Below, piece by piece: positions 1 to 8,188 of a stretch of 64,000 bases of DNA. Within the stretch, counting starts at the first letter, position 1; the number at the start of each line of letters is the position of its first letter. The DNA is from Terriglobia bacterium (GTDB taxonomy: Bacteria > Acidobacteriota > Terriglobia > Terriglobales > Acidobacteriaceae): assembly GCA_020073385.1 (NCBI GenBank), contig JAIQFH010000039.1:1-64000 (forward strand), given 5' to 3'. The notes beneath the pieces are model-generated. The model searched no databases. It was not told the origin of the DNA and saw only the letters and a list, made by a program, of their open reading frames with translations. The position numbers were made by a program, and so were the translations under genes.

Positions 1-330
1 TCGGCCTCTGGAGCTCCCGTTTCGAGGCCATTTGTGCGTTTACTTTCGTTGCGGCCCGATGACTCGCTCACCATCCTTTAGAGATGGCTTTGTCGATAGG
101 CTTTCAGGATTTAGTTTCCTTCCTCCTTACTATCCAAGCTACAGGGCTCTGGCTTCTACCCTGGCGAGATTATCCTCACTGAATGCACCAGCTTTCCGCT
201 GGACACACCTTCATGCCGGTTTAGCCCGGCGCACCGTAATAGAGATGTTACGTCAGCCGAGCGCTAAATCTTGCCAACCGCCTCTGCTTTTGCGAAGCTT
301 GTCTCTCGAAGGCTTTGAGGAGCCGCCGCG
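1..330. other. Leading intergenic stretch
   Basis: I see no convincing gene here. A 101-codon open frame at 32-337 runs into the permease start and has a low-complexity Ser/Arg/Leu-rich composition unlike a folded protein. A GAGGAG ribosome binding site lies just before the ATG at 331. Confidence 0.5.
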
Positions 331-2784
331 ATGTTGATTGACCGGCAAGACGTTCTGTACGTCATCCGCTCCGCCCGCCGGACCCCGCTCCTCACCTTTG
401 TCATGGTGCTGGCTTTGTCCGTCGGCATCGGTTTGAATGCGGGCGTTTTCGCCATCCTCAACTTCTTGTTCCTCAACCCTCCAACGAAGAAGGACCCCGA
501 CACCTTTGTCCAGATCTATCCCCGCTATCAAGGCTGGTATATCGGACCGGCCCGGGACTCTTCCTTCAACGCAGAAGACTACGACGCGATTCAAGCCGAA
601 GCGCGATCGCTCGCCGATGTAGCGGCATGGCAGACGATCGCCACCACGCTCGACGACGTACGCCGGCCAGGTGGTGACTCGATCCTCGTTACCTGCAACT
701 ACTTCCGCGTTTTCGGAATCGATCGTCCGCTCATGGGCCGCTTTTTCAATCCCGACGAATGCACGCCGGGAACCGCAGTGCAAATTGCCGTGCTGAGCGA
801 GCATTTCTGGAGAAACTATTACTCGTCCGACCCGCTCATCATTGGAAAGGTCATCCATATCAACCGCCAGCCGCTGACAGTGGTCGGCATTGCCTCCGAT
901 CACTCGGCCAACATGCTGTCCGGGGGTGTCTGGATACCTTACAGCCTGCAGCCCGCATTCAATCATGGCAACAGCGCCTTCCAGAATCCCGACTGGGTCT
1001 GGCTTACAGTTGCCGGGCGCCTGCGCCGCGGATACTCGCGCAACGATGCAACCGCGGAGTTGCAAACGATCATTCGCCGGCGCGACCGATCTTACTTTGA
1101 GCAGAAAGTGTTTACGCTGGACCGGAAGACCTCACTGGTGCTCACTGATGGATCGTTCATTCGCAATCCGTCAATGCAATCGGTAGCGATGACTCTCATG
1201 GCCCTGATTTTGGGACCGCTCGCCCTGGTGCTGCTGCTGGCGTGCACCAACGTGACCATGCTCTTCCTGGCACGCTCCATCACGCGCCGCGGAGAAATCG
1301 CGGTCCGTCTTGCCCTCGGTGCCGGACGCGCGCGGCTCATCCGCATGCTGGCGCTTGAGAGCTTCTTTACCGCTGCCGCCGCTGGCGTGGCGAGCATTTA
1401 TCTGGCGGCCCGTTTTCCTTTTCTCCTCTTCGCAGCCATCGATCCAGCAGCGGCCGGGGTCGCATCCGTCATACGGCCAGACTGGAAGGTCTTTGGCTAT
1501 CTTGCTGCTCTTGTATTCATTGCCACTGCGGCTTCTGCCCTCGCGCCTATGCGGGAGTCATTTCGATTCGACCTCGTCACCGCGCTCAAGGGTCGCGAAG
1601 GTTCGGCCACCATGCGCTCGCATACAACCAGCGCGCTGATCGTGGTGCAGCTTGCCATGAGCTTCGTGCTCCTTGCCGCCGCCGTTCTCTTCGCGCGCCT
1701 GCCTTTTTCGATCGTCAACACCGACCCAGGCTTTGAAACCCGTCACACGATGACCGTTCCACTTGAAGTCGAGATTCCTCCCTACACGGAGGCTTCGGCG
1801 CTGGCCTTCGAGCGTTCGCTGGAGTCACGCATCCTCCAGGTCCCCGGAGTGCAGTCCTTGGCCTGGGGGAGCCTCGCGCCCTTCACGGGGGCGCCCATCA
1901 GCGAGGTTCGTCTCGACACACAGAGCCGGGGGCAGGGGCGTCCCGCATCCATCGACAATGTGTCTCCGGAGTTCTTTTCCACCTTCGGCATCCCCCTAAT
2001 GCATGGCCGGTCATTCATGCGCTCCGACGTCTCTGCTAACAACGGCACCCAGGTCGCCATCGTCTCCCAAGCATTCGCGAAAGCATTCTGGACCGATAGC
2101 GACCCTGTCGGCAAAATCGTCGTCACACCGGATGACAGGCATCTGGTCGTGATTGGCGTAGCCGGCGACACGCGCTCGGAACGCTTCAGCAGCCTCGACG
2201 GGCCCAGGCTTTATACGTTGCGCAAGGAGCAGGAGCTCGATGGTCAGCTCTTCGTGCGGTTCGGGGGCAGCGCCAGGCCTGTCGCTGCATCCATCGAACA
2301 GATCGTCAAGAGCCTGGATGCGACGCAAGAGGGCACTCCGTCTACCATCTGGGATTTCCTTGAAAGCAACGCCACGGACATGCGCTCCCTGGCTAAGATC
2401 ATCCTCTTCATGGCCGGCATCGCCGTAGTCCTGGCCATCACCGGCGTCTATAGTGTGCTCACTTTCTCCATCAGCCAGCGCACGCGCGAGTTCGGCATTC
2501 AGATGACGCTGGGAGCGACCCGCCAGTCGATCTTCCGCTCAATCGTGAAAAGAGGTCTTCGCCAGATCGCCCTCGGCTTTCTCCTCGGGCTGGCAATGGC
2601 CATGCCGGCTGCATGGGCTTGGATGCGTCTCACAAAGAATTCATGGATGCCTATCGATAGTTTTGACCCCTCGGTGTACAGCATCGCGGCGCTCATCCTG
2701 CTCGTGGTCTCCCTCTCCGCCATGTGTCTCCCGGCGCTCCGAGCAACGCCGGTAGACCCCATACAAGCGTTGCGCAACGAATAG
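331..2784 (+). CDS. ADOP-type MacB/FtsX ABC permease
   Basis: This is an 817-residue integral membrane protein of the duplicated MacB/FtsX permease type. The N-terminus (LTFVMVLALSVGIGLNAGVF, about 20-40) is the first membrane helix, followed by a periplasmic MacB-like domain to about residue 240. An FtsX helix bundle (about 285-415) carries the typical RRGEIAVRLALGAGRARLIR loop. A second periplasmic domain (about 470-650) and a second FtsX bundle follow (about 690-810), with SQRTREFGIQMTLGATR and ending ATPVDPIQALRNE. The length and double architecture match permeases of about 800 residues that are abundant in Acidobacteriota and usually lack a neighbouring ATPase; none is seen here. GAGGAG lies 9 nt before the ATG. 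The transported substrate is unknown. Confidence 0.9.
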   Translation: MLIDRQDVLYVIRSARRTPLLTFVMVLALSVGIGLNAGVFAILNFLFLNPPTKKDPDTFVQIYPRYQGWYIGPARDSSFNAEDYDAIQAEARSLADVAAWQTIATTLDDVRRPGGDSILVTCNYFRVFGIDRPLMGRFFNPDECTPGTAVQIAVLSEHFWRNYYSSDPLIIGKVIHINRQPLTVVGIASDHSANMLSGGVWIPYSLQPAFNHGNSAFQNPDWVWLTVAGRLRRGYSRNDATAELQTIIRRRDRSYFEQKVFTLDRKTSLVLTDGSFIRNPSMQSVAMTLMALILGPLALVLLLACTNVTMLFLARSITRRGEIAVRLALGAGRARLIRMLALESFFTAAAAGVASIYLAARFPFLLFAAIDPAAAGVASVIRPDWKVFGYLAALVFIATAASALAPMRESFRFDLVTALKGREGSATMRSHTTSALIVVQLAMSFVLLAAAVLFARLPFSIVNTDPGFETRHTMTVPLEVEIPPYTEASALAFERSLESRILQVPGVQSLAWGSLAPFTGAPISEVRLDTQSRGQGRPASIDNVSPEFFSTFGIPLMHGRSFMRSDVSANNGTQVAIVSQAFAKAFWTDSDPVGKIVVTPDDRHLVVIGVAGDTRSERFSSLDGPRLYTLRKEQELDGQLFVRFGGSARPVAASIEQIVKSLDATQEGTPSTIWDFLESNATDMRSLAKIILFMAGIAVVLAITGVYSVLTFSISQRTREFGIQMTLGATRQSIFRSIVKRGLRQIALGFLLGLAMAMPAAWAWMRLTKNSWMPIDSFDPSVYSIAALILLVVSLSAMCLPALRATPVDPIQALRNE

Positions 2785-3024
2785 ACGGAGCCTCGCAGAG
2801 CGCCTACAGCGCGCTACGGTCAACTGGCGAAACCAGGCGATTACACAAGTAGGCATGAGGAAAACTCTGTTGACCACGGCTGCTGAGTGAAATCGAGATT
2901 ATCGCCAACTAACATCTCTTCGGGAAGATTCAGGGCGAGGGTGTGGACACATTTTTCAAGAACTTGTTCGCGCGGGAACGCCTTTTCTGCCCGAGTCGTG
3001 TATCGTTGTCGCGGAGGACAATCC

Positions 3025-3570
3025 ATGCGAAAGCTTCTGATCTGCATCTGCCTGCTTGCGCCCGTCATCGCCTGGTCGCAGGAGAATCCGCTCAGCGCAT
3101 TCACTAAGCGCGTCTACGGATTCCAGAAGGACATTCTGCTCCGCTCCGCAGAAAAAATGCCGGAGGAGAATTACGGCTTTAGGCCCACCGAGGCGGTCCG
3201 CAGCTACGGCCAGATCCTTGGGCACGTGGCCGACGCCCAATACCTGTTTTGTTCCAAAGTGCTCGACGAGAAGAATCCTGAGCCGAAGATCGAACAGACC
3301 AAGGCGTCCAAGGCGGATCTGATCGCCGCTCTCAAGACCGCCTTTGCTTACTGCGACAAAGCTTACGATGGAATGACAGACGCGTCCGGAAGTCAAATCG
3401 TGAAGCTATTCGGAACCGACACGCCAAAACTCGGTGTGTTGAATTTCAGCAATGTGCACAACATGGAACACTATGGAAACCTTGTGACCTACATGCGGAT
3501 CAAGAACATTGTTCCTCCCAGCAGCGAGCAGACGTCGCCGCCGTCAACTCCGCCACAGAAACAGAAATAG
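3025..3570 (+). CDS. Exported DinB-like protein
   Basis: This 181-residue protein belongs to the DinB/YfiT four-helix metal-binding superfamily. The start was placed at ATG 3025 because GGAGGA precedes it by 6 nt and it opens with a signal peptide (MRKLLICICLLAPVIAWSQ); the frame extends upstream to 2887 without such features. His67 (ILGHVADAQ), His145 and His149 (NVHNMEHYGN) correspond to the usual three-histidine metal site. The C-terminus is Pro/Ser/Gln-rich and probably disordered. Export is common for acidobacterial DinB-like proteins, in contrast to the cytoplasmic thiol transferases and stress proteins of Bacillus. The reaction is not known. It is followed by a convergent gene, so it is probably transcribed alone. 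Confidence 0.8.
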   Translation: MRKLLICICLLAPVIAWSQENPLSAFTKRVYGFQKDILLRSAEKMPEENYGFRPTEAVRSYGQILGHVADAQYLFCSKVLDEKNPEPKIEQTKASKADLIAALKTAFAYCDKAYDGMTDASGSQIVKLFGTDTPKLGVLNFSNVHNMEHYGNLVTYMRIKNIVPPSSEQTSPPSTPPQKQK

Positions 3571-3619
3571 TGCGTGCTTTTAATGGCTCTGGGGCTTCGC
3601 CTTGCCGTGAGCAGGCCAT

Positions 3620-3645
3620 GCGCCCATTGGCCCGTGAATGGGCGC
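3620..3645. terminator. Hairpin between convergent genes
   Basis: A perfect 9-bp stem (GCGCCCATT / AATGGGCGC) with an 8-nt loop sits between the ends of the DinB-like gene and the acyltransferase gene. It has no adjoining T tract, so its role as a terminator for either strand is only inferred from position. Confidence 0.3.
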
Positions 3646-3748
3646 GCTCGCCGTTTTGCGCCAAGCGCCCGGGGTATCCCCCGCCACCGGCGAAGCAGAC
3701 ACACCTGTCCATCGGAACAAACTGCACATTTCGAGACAACTGTCACGG

Positions 3749-4999
3749 TCACAAATAGCTGAGCCACGCCCAATCCCGATGCCGACTCCGGAACTCCATG
3801 AACCATCGACATGGAACGTAGAGAATCGCCACAGCGATAATCCACATGGCGTAGATGAGAGGCAGATCATGACCATATCCAGACGGTCTTTGTGCGAAGT
3901 CGGCAATCACTGTGCCGTGCCAAACTGGCTGGTGAAAGAGCAACGCAACCACGATTGCGATCAGGTGGATAAGGTAGATGTGCAACACGTAATAGAACAG
4001 CGGCACCCGGCCAAAGACCATCAGGATACGACTCAGGCCGCGTTTTGCCTTGGCGCCGTCGAGCAATCCCAGCAGGATGAGTGACGGCCCGAGTGTCATG
4101 AGCAGGTAGTCGAGCGAAGGCGGATACTTGAGCGTGTTAAAGAACGAGACTACGGTCAACGAGAGCGTGGGCTGAACACTCCACGGGCCAGCGGAGCGCG
4201 GGTATCCGAACGGCAGACCGGCGATTCCATTTCCGTAGAGATTGATCGCGCGAAGCACAAAAAAGAGCAGCGTCGCAGAGATTCCGATTCTTAGAATCCA
4301 TCTGCGGCGGTCCGGCCGATGCAACAGGCTGCCAAACGCAAATCCCGCGGCCATCACTCCGACCCACGGAATCAGGACATAGCGGACCGAAAACGAAAAA
4401 TTAGCGGTAATCGGGATGCGGCCCGGCGAGTGCAGCAGCATCCACGACCAGTAGAGCCTGCCAAACAATGCGGGGTTGATGCCATCGAGCAGATTGTGAG
4501 TAGCGATCATGCCCAATCCCAGCACTGCGATCCAGCGCACTGGGACCCGCACGATCAGCGCCATCGCAACCATGCTCCAGCCTAGTATCCAGATCACTCC
4601 GCCATGCGCCCAGGGAACGAAACCCCATGCAAAGTCAACGATGGTGAATTCGAGGAGCACGAGCCACAGTCCGCGAGTGAGGAAGAACCTCGAGACTTGC
4701 GGGATTGACTTTCCGCGCCTGGTAGCGAGGAATGCGCCGGTTCCCGCCAAGAAAGCGAAAACCGGTGCGCAGAAATGAGTGATGAAGCGGGTAAAGAAGA
4801 GCGCTCCGGACGTGTGCGCCAGATCCTCAGGGGCAGTTCGCACAGAAGTCAGAAAGTCCCGGGTGTGATCGAGCGCCATGATGACCATGACGACGCCACG
4901 CAAGACGTCCACAGAAACTAATCGAGGAGCTTGTATGGGAACGATAGAAGGCCTTTTGCCGACGGGAGCGACTGCCGGAGCACTGACAGCGGTCACCAT
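3749..4999 (-). CDS. HGSNAT-like membrane acyltransferase
   Basis: This 416-residue polytopic membrane protein has about ten hydrophobic segments. After a Pro/Ala-rich N-terminus comes the signature RLVSVDVLRGVVMVIMALDH (about residues 27-46), typical of the heparan-alpha-glucosaminide N-acetyltransferase catalytic domain and the related DUF1624/YeiB proteins. In the lysosomal relatives such proteins transfer acetyl groups across the membrane to a glycan amine; the bacterial substrate is unknown. The C-terminal segment (YYVLHIYLIHLIAIVVALLF) also fits the family. It lies opposite to its left neighbour (convergent) and points the same way as the DoxX-like gene 245 bp upstream, too far apart for a confident operon. 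Confidence 0.8.
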   Translation of the reverse strand: MVTAVSAPAVAPVGKRPSIVPIQAPRLVSVDVLRGVVMVIMALDHTRDFLTSVRTAPEDLAHTSGALFFTRFITHFCAPVFAFLAGTGAFLATRRGKSIPQVSRFFLTRGLWLVLLEFTIVDFAWGFVPWAHGGVIWILGWSMVAMALIVRVPVRWIAVLGLGMIATHNLLDGINPALFGRLYWSWMLLHSPGRIPITANFSFSVRYVLIPWVGVMAAGFAFGSLLHRPDRRRWILRIGISATLLFFVLRAINLYGNGIAGLPFGYPRSAGPWSVQPTLSLTVVSFFNTLKYPPSLDYLLMTLGPSLILLGLLDGAKAKRGLSRILMVFGRVPLFYYVLHIYLIHLIAIVVALLFHQPVWHGTVIADFAQRPSGYGHDLPLIYAMWIIAVAILYVPCRWFMEFRSRHRDWAWLSYL

Positions 5000-5244
5000 G
5001 CCGCACTTTTAGGAGGTCAATATTTCTGTCATTGCCGCATGGTATCGGCTAAAGGAACTCGCGAAGGTCTATAAGATGTCAAGAATTTGTATAAGTTTTG
5101 ACAAGGGTGCGCGGAATTAGGGTGAAAGATCTCGTGAACAGATCACGCATTTGGTCGGAGGTAACCCGAGAGACTATCTTCATCAGTGTGGACGGAACAC
5201 GTCGGCGCGGGGCTCTGCGTCTGCACCGAAGCGGCAACAACGAC

Positions 5245-6027
5245 CTAGGCAGCTACTTGCGTACCACCGCGTTTTGCCGGCATATTCTGCGCCACGGCCC
5301 AGGCGGCCGCTCCGAAAATCCAGGAAATGAAGAAGGCCGTCCAATTCAGCCGCGTGCGAGCCGCCACGATCGCCGGCAGCCACACCAACAGGGTGTAGAG
5401 TGTGATCTGTCCGGCTTCTGCCCAGGCGGCAACTCTCGGAAGCACGTTAAGCAGGACGCCGAGACCGCTAGCAATCTGTCCCGCGCCGGTGAGATAAGCC
5501 CAGCCCTTGCGGAAGGGGAGCCAATGGGGCACATAGCCGACGGTTGCTTCTACGTAAACGAGATGCGAGAGGCCGATCGGCACAATCGAAACTGCAAACA
5601 GGATGCGCGCCATCCGGGCTCCGCGCTCGCCGGAAAGAAAGCCCAGTGGTGCCCCTTCCGCGACGCCGCCTAAGCGCGCAAATAGCGTCCAGCCGCCGGA
5701 TAGCAGCAGCGTGAGCTCACCCAGCCCGAGCCAGGAGCCCTCGGTTCCCGGTTTGGTGATGACGTCTGGCAGCTTAAGCAGGGCCCACAAGATGAGATAT
5801 GGAAACAGAATACGAACGGTCCAAGTGCGGCTCGCTGGAATCAAGAGTCCAGCCCCCAAGAGAAGCATGAGAACGCCAGACGTGTAGGCGACCGCAGTCC
5901 TTGCCGGGAGCCACGCGGGAACAGGTTGCCACACCAGTGCAAAATCGCCGTAGATGAGAGCGAGCACGCCGAGTCCGAGCAGGCCAATTGCAAACAGAGT
6001 CAGGGCTGGTTGTGGATGGTCGTTCAT
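5245..6027 (-). CDS. DoxX-like integral membrane protein
   Basis: This 260-residue protein has seven or eight predicted membrane helices arranged as two similar halves. Each half contains a motif of the type W(L/P)P.R...AY.(S/T)G, for example PAWLPARTAVAYTSGVLMLL and PHWLPFRKGWAYLTGAGQIA, which is a DoxX/DoxD-like feature. The duplicated organisation suggests two fused four-helix DoxX units. Related proteins are linked to thiosulfate:quinone oxidoreductase subunits and to redox or stress functions, but no catalytic partner is encoded nearby, so no specific reaction is assigned. The ATG is at 6027. Confidence 0.7.
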   Translation of the reverse strand: MNDHPQPALTLFAIGLLGLGVLALIYGDFALVWQPVPAWLPARTAVAYTSGVLMLLLGAGLLIPASRTWTVRILFPYLILWALLKLPDVITKPGTEGSWLGLGELTLLLSGGWTLFARLGGVAEGAPLGFLSGERGARMARILFAVSIVPIGLSHLVYVEATVGYVPHWLPFRKGWAYLTGAGQIASGLGVLLNVLPRVAAWAEAGQITLYTLLVWLPAIVAARTRLNWTAFFISWIFGAAAWAVAQNMPAKRGGTQVAA

Positions 6028-6503
6028 GAAAATCGAAACTGCCTTCCGCGTGACGCGACTGCCGGATGCTCCGTTGCAAGTCGCAGTTTTGCAGCCGTAG
6101 GTGCTCTTTCACGAGCCACCGCATGCTAGCACAGACAAGATGGTTCACTTTCTGATTGAGACCATATCATTTTGAGGTCCTACCAATCGGTGGTGTTTCG
6201 CATCTCAATCGTGGAAGAACTGCTCCTCATACGGTGATGAGGAGACTGGACTATCGAAGACGAACAGTGCCAGAGGATCGGCGGGGGACATAAGGCAGCG
6301 AAGTTCAGATTTTTACTGTTTCTCTGAATGGAGTCGATTCTGATCTACGCTGATCCAGAGTCCAGCGACGAACAGGCCGCGAATATCTTCAACCCCTGCC
6401 GGGGCCGTGCTTTCCAAGAAACAGGATAGGCCGGCATATCTGGCTTTACACTCAGACCACTGCATGCCCCTCCCTTGCCAATCGCACTCTCCCCGTAGGA
6501 AAC
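6028..6503. other. Divergent intergenic region, DoxX-like gene/engB
   Basis: This stretch of about 480 bp separates the minus-strand DoxX-like gene from engB and must hold promoters for both. I see no RNA gene, clear repeat or convincing ORF. Short open frames on the minus strand (around 6313-6557) overlap the engB start and look like chance. Confidence 0.5.
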
Positions 6504-6509
6504 TTGGAT

Positions 6510-7136
6510 ATGAGGGTCCTCTCCCGATTCCTGGCAGCAGCAACGGATGTCTCCCACTTCCCTGCTCCCACCATCCCTGAAGTCGCCTTCCTGGGACGCT
6601 CCAACGTCGGCAAATCGAGCGTGATTAATTCGCTCGTCGGCACCAAGCTCGCGCGCACCAGTTCCACTCCCGGGCGCACGCGCAGCATCAATTTCTTTGA
6701 AATCCGCTGGCCGGGAAAGCCGCGTCCCGAGCTGATCTTCGCCGATCTCCCGGGATACGGTTACGCCAAGATCTCGCGGGAGATCTCGCAGGAGTGGCCG
6801 AAATTTATTGAGCCTTATCTTAACGAGCGGCCTACGTTGGCACTCTGCGTCGCGCTGATCGACGTCAATGTTCCCCCGCAGCCAAGCGATCGGCAGTTGC
6901 TCGACTTCCTCAGCGCCTCCGGACGCCAGGTCTTGCTGGTTGCCACCAAGAGCGACCGCCTTTCCAACAATCAGCTCAACAACGTTCTACGCACGCTCGG
7001 GCAGGAATATCCGGCCGCCCGGCTGCTTCCCTTCTCCTCGAAAAGCGGCGCCGGGCGCGATGAATTGTGGAAACACATCCGCCAGGTGGCTGTGCCTGCC
7101 ACAGAAACTCCCTCGCCCGCAGCTCAACATTATTAG
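6510..7136 (+). CDS. engB: Ribosome biogenesis GTPase EngB/YsxC
   Basis: This is a 208-residue TRAFAC-class GTPase of the EngB/YihA/YsxC family, which assists assembly of the large ribosomal subunit. All G motifs are visible: G1 GRSNVGKSS (29-37), G2 T53 within SSTPGRT, G3 DLPG (79-82, in the typical DLPGYGYA), G4 TKSD (146-149) and G5 FSSKSG (175-180). ATG 6510 was chosen over the in-frame TTG at 6504 because TAGGA lies 9 nt upstream of the ATG and only 3 nt from the TTG. The length is normal for the family. The next gene, a PilZ protein, starts about 160 bp downstream. Confidence 0.95.
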   Translation: MRVLSRFLAAATDVSHFPAPTIPEVAFLGRSNVGKSSVINSLVGTKLARTSSTPGRTRSINFFEIRWPGKPRPELIFADLPGYGYAKISREISQEWPKFIEPYLNERPTLALCVALIDVNVPPQPSDRQLLDFLSASGRQVLLVATKSDRLSNNQLNNVLRTLGQEYPAARLLPFSSKSGAGRDELWKHIRQVAVPATETPSPAAQHY

Positions 7137-7294
7137 AAAGCTCTCACCTCTCGAGTCGCCTGCTTCTTTCGTATGGCCTAATTTTCGGCGTTATTCCTGC
7201 CGATAGAGAGAAAAGAGTTCCCGGAAGTCGGATGGCGACCTGTTTCCTCCCGTGCGGACTCAAAGACACAGGACATTCTCACCGCAGGATTGTT

Positions 7295-7927
7295 ATGACT
7301 GAGGAAATGAATGAAGGCAGCGCATATCTGAGAGCCTTGAAACAGGCCACGGGTTCGCACCCGGGCGCGGACGCGGCGCCCGAGCCGGACCGACTGATCG
7401 ACAACTTATCCACAGTGCAGGGTAGCGAGAGCTTTCAGGGAGCCGAGAAGCGGCGTAGCCCCCGCTACAAATGCGAAGGCAGCGTCCAATTGCGCGAGGA
7501 GGGATGCGACGTCCGCACCTGGTCCACCTTCACCGACATCAGCTTGAATGGGTGCTATGTCGAGGCGCAGGCTACGTATCCAGCCGGAACCTCGCTGCAC
7601 ATGAAACTGGAAGCCAGTGGCATCCGCGTCGAGACCAAGGGCAAAGTGCGCATCTCGTATCCTTACCTGGGAATGGGAATCGCTTTCGAAGAAATGTCGG
7701 AAGAGAATGTCACCCATCTGAAACAGCTTCTTGCCAGCCTTTCGCGCCCCGCCCTAATCATGGGACCTGGCGCCACTTCACCACATCCAACCACCGGCCC
7801 CATGGAGGCTCTGCCTGCGATCACGCACCCCGAAGCGGCCGTGCGTGCCGTAGTCGAGTTCTTCGAGATCCACCAGCTCCTGATGCGCGACGATTTCGTC
7901 AAGCTGCTGCGCAAGAGCCAGCAGTAG
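7295..7927 (+). CDS. PilZ-domain protein
   Basis: This 210-residue cytoplasmic protein carries one PilZ domain at about residues 50-150. The two c-di-GMP contact motifs are present: RRSPR (53-57, matching RxxxR) and D81-I-S-L-N-G86 (matching [D/N]xSxxG). It is therefore likely to bind c-di-GMP. The first 50 residues are polar, and the last 60 contain a short helical segment (AAVRAVVEFFEIHQLLMRDD) that could contact a partner. ATG 7295 has AGGA 5 nt upstream; the frame is open back to 7067 but that part overlaps engB in another frame. It may act on motility or exopolysaccharide; the pilT-type gene at 59 kb is a possible but unlinked target. Confidence 0.85.
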   Translation: MTEEMNEGSAYLRALKQATGSHPGADAAPEPDRLIDNLSTVQGSESFQGAEKRRSPRYKCEGSVQLREEGCDVRTWSTFTDISLNGCYVEAQATYPAGTSLHMKLEASGIRVETKGKVRISYPYLGMGIAFEEMSEENVTHLKQLLASLSRPALIMGPGATSPHPTTGPMEALPAITHPEAAVRAVVEFFEIHQLLMRDDFVKLLRKSQQ

Positions 7928-7972
7928 GGAGCTTCTAGCTTCTCAAGGAATGTCGTCTAAGTCACTGAAAGA

Positions 7973-8047
<75 letters not shown>

Positions 8048-8089
8048 GTGTGGCGGCGGGCGCTGATGGCCTGCCTGACTGACTCCATC

Positions 8090-8095
8090 ATTCTA
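8090..8095 (-). promoter_or_regulatory. Possible -10 element for tRNA-Asn
   Basis: On the minus strand TGCTAGAAT lies 43 nt before the tRNA 5' end. It resembles an extended -10 box (TGn plus TAGAAT, one mismatch to TATAAT). No good -35 box was seen. Confidence 0.3.
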
Positions 8096-8188
8096 GCATT
8101 TCACAGCGGCCCGCGGAAGCACTCTCCGCGATTGCCCTTCTCACTTTCTGGTACGCTTTTCCTGGATCCTCTTCATTCTGAGGTGTTC

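Noticed and set aside
32-337. 101-codon frame before the first permease
   Set aside because: Runs into the permease start, has no ribosome binding site and has low-complexity composition.
253-1065. Long minus-strand open frame opposite the permease
   Set aside because: It lies entirely opposite a well-supported gene; GC-rich codons produce such antisense frames.
5098-5673. 191-codon plus-strand frame
   Set aside because: Mostly antisense to the DoxX-like gene; the composition is not protein-like.
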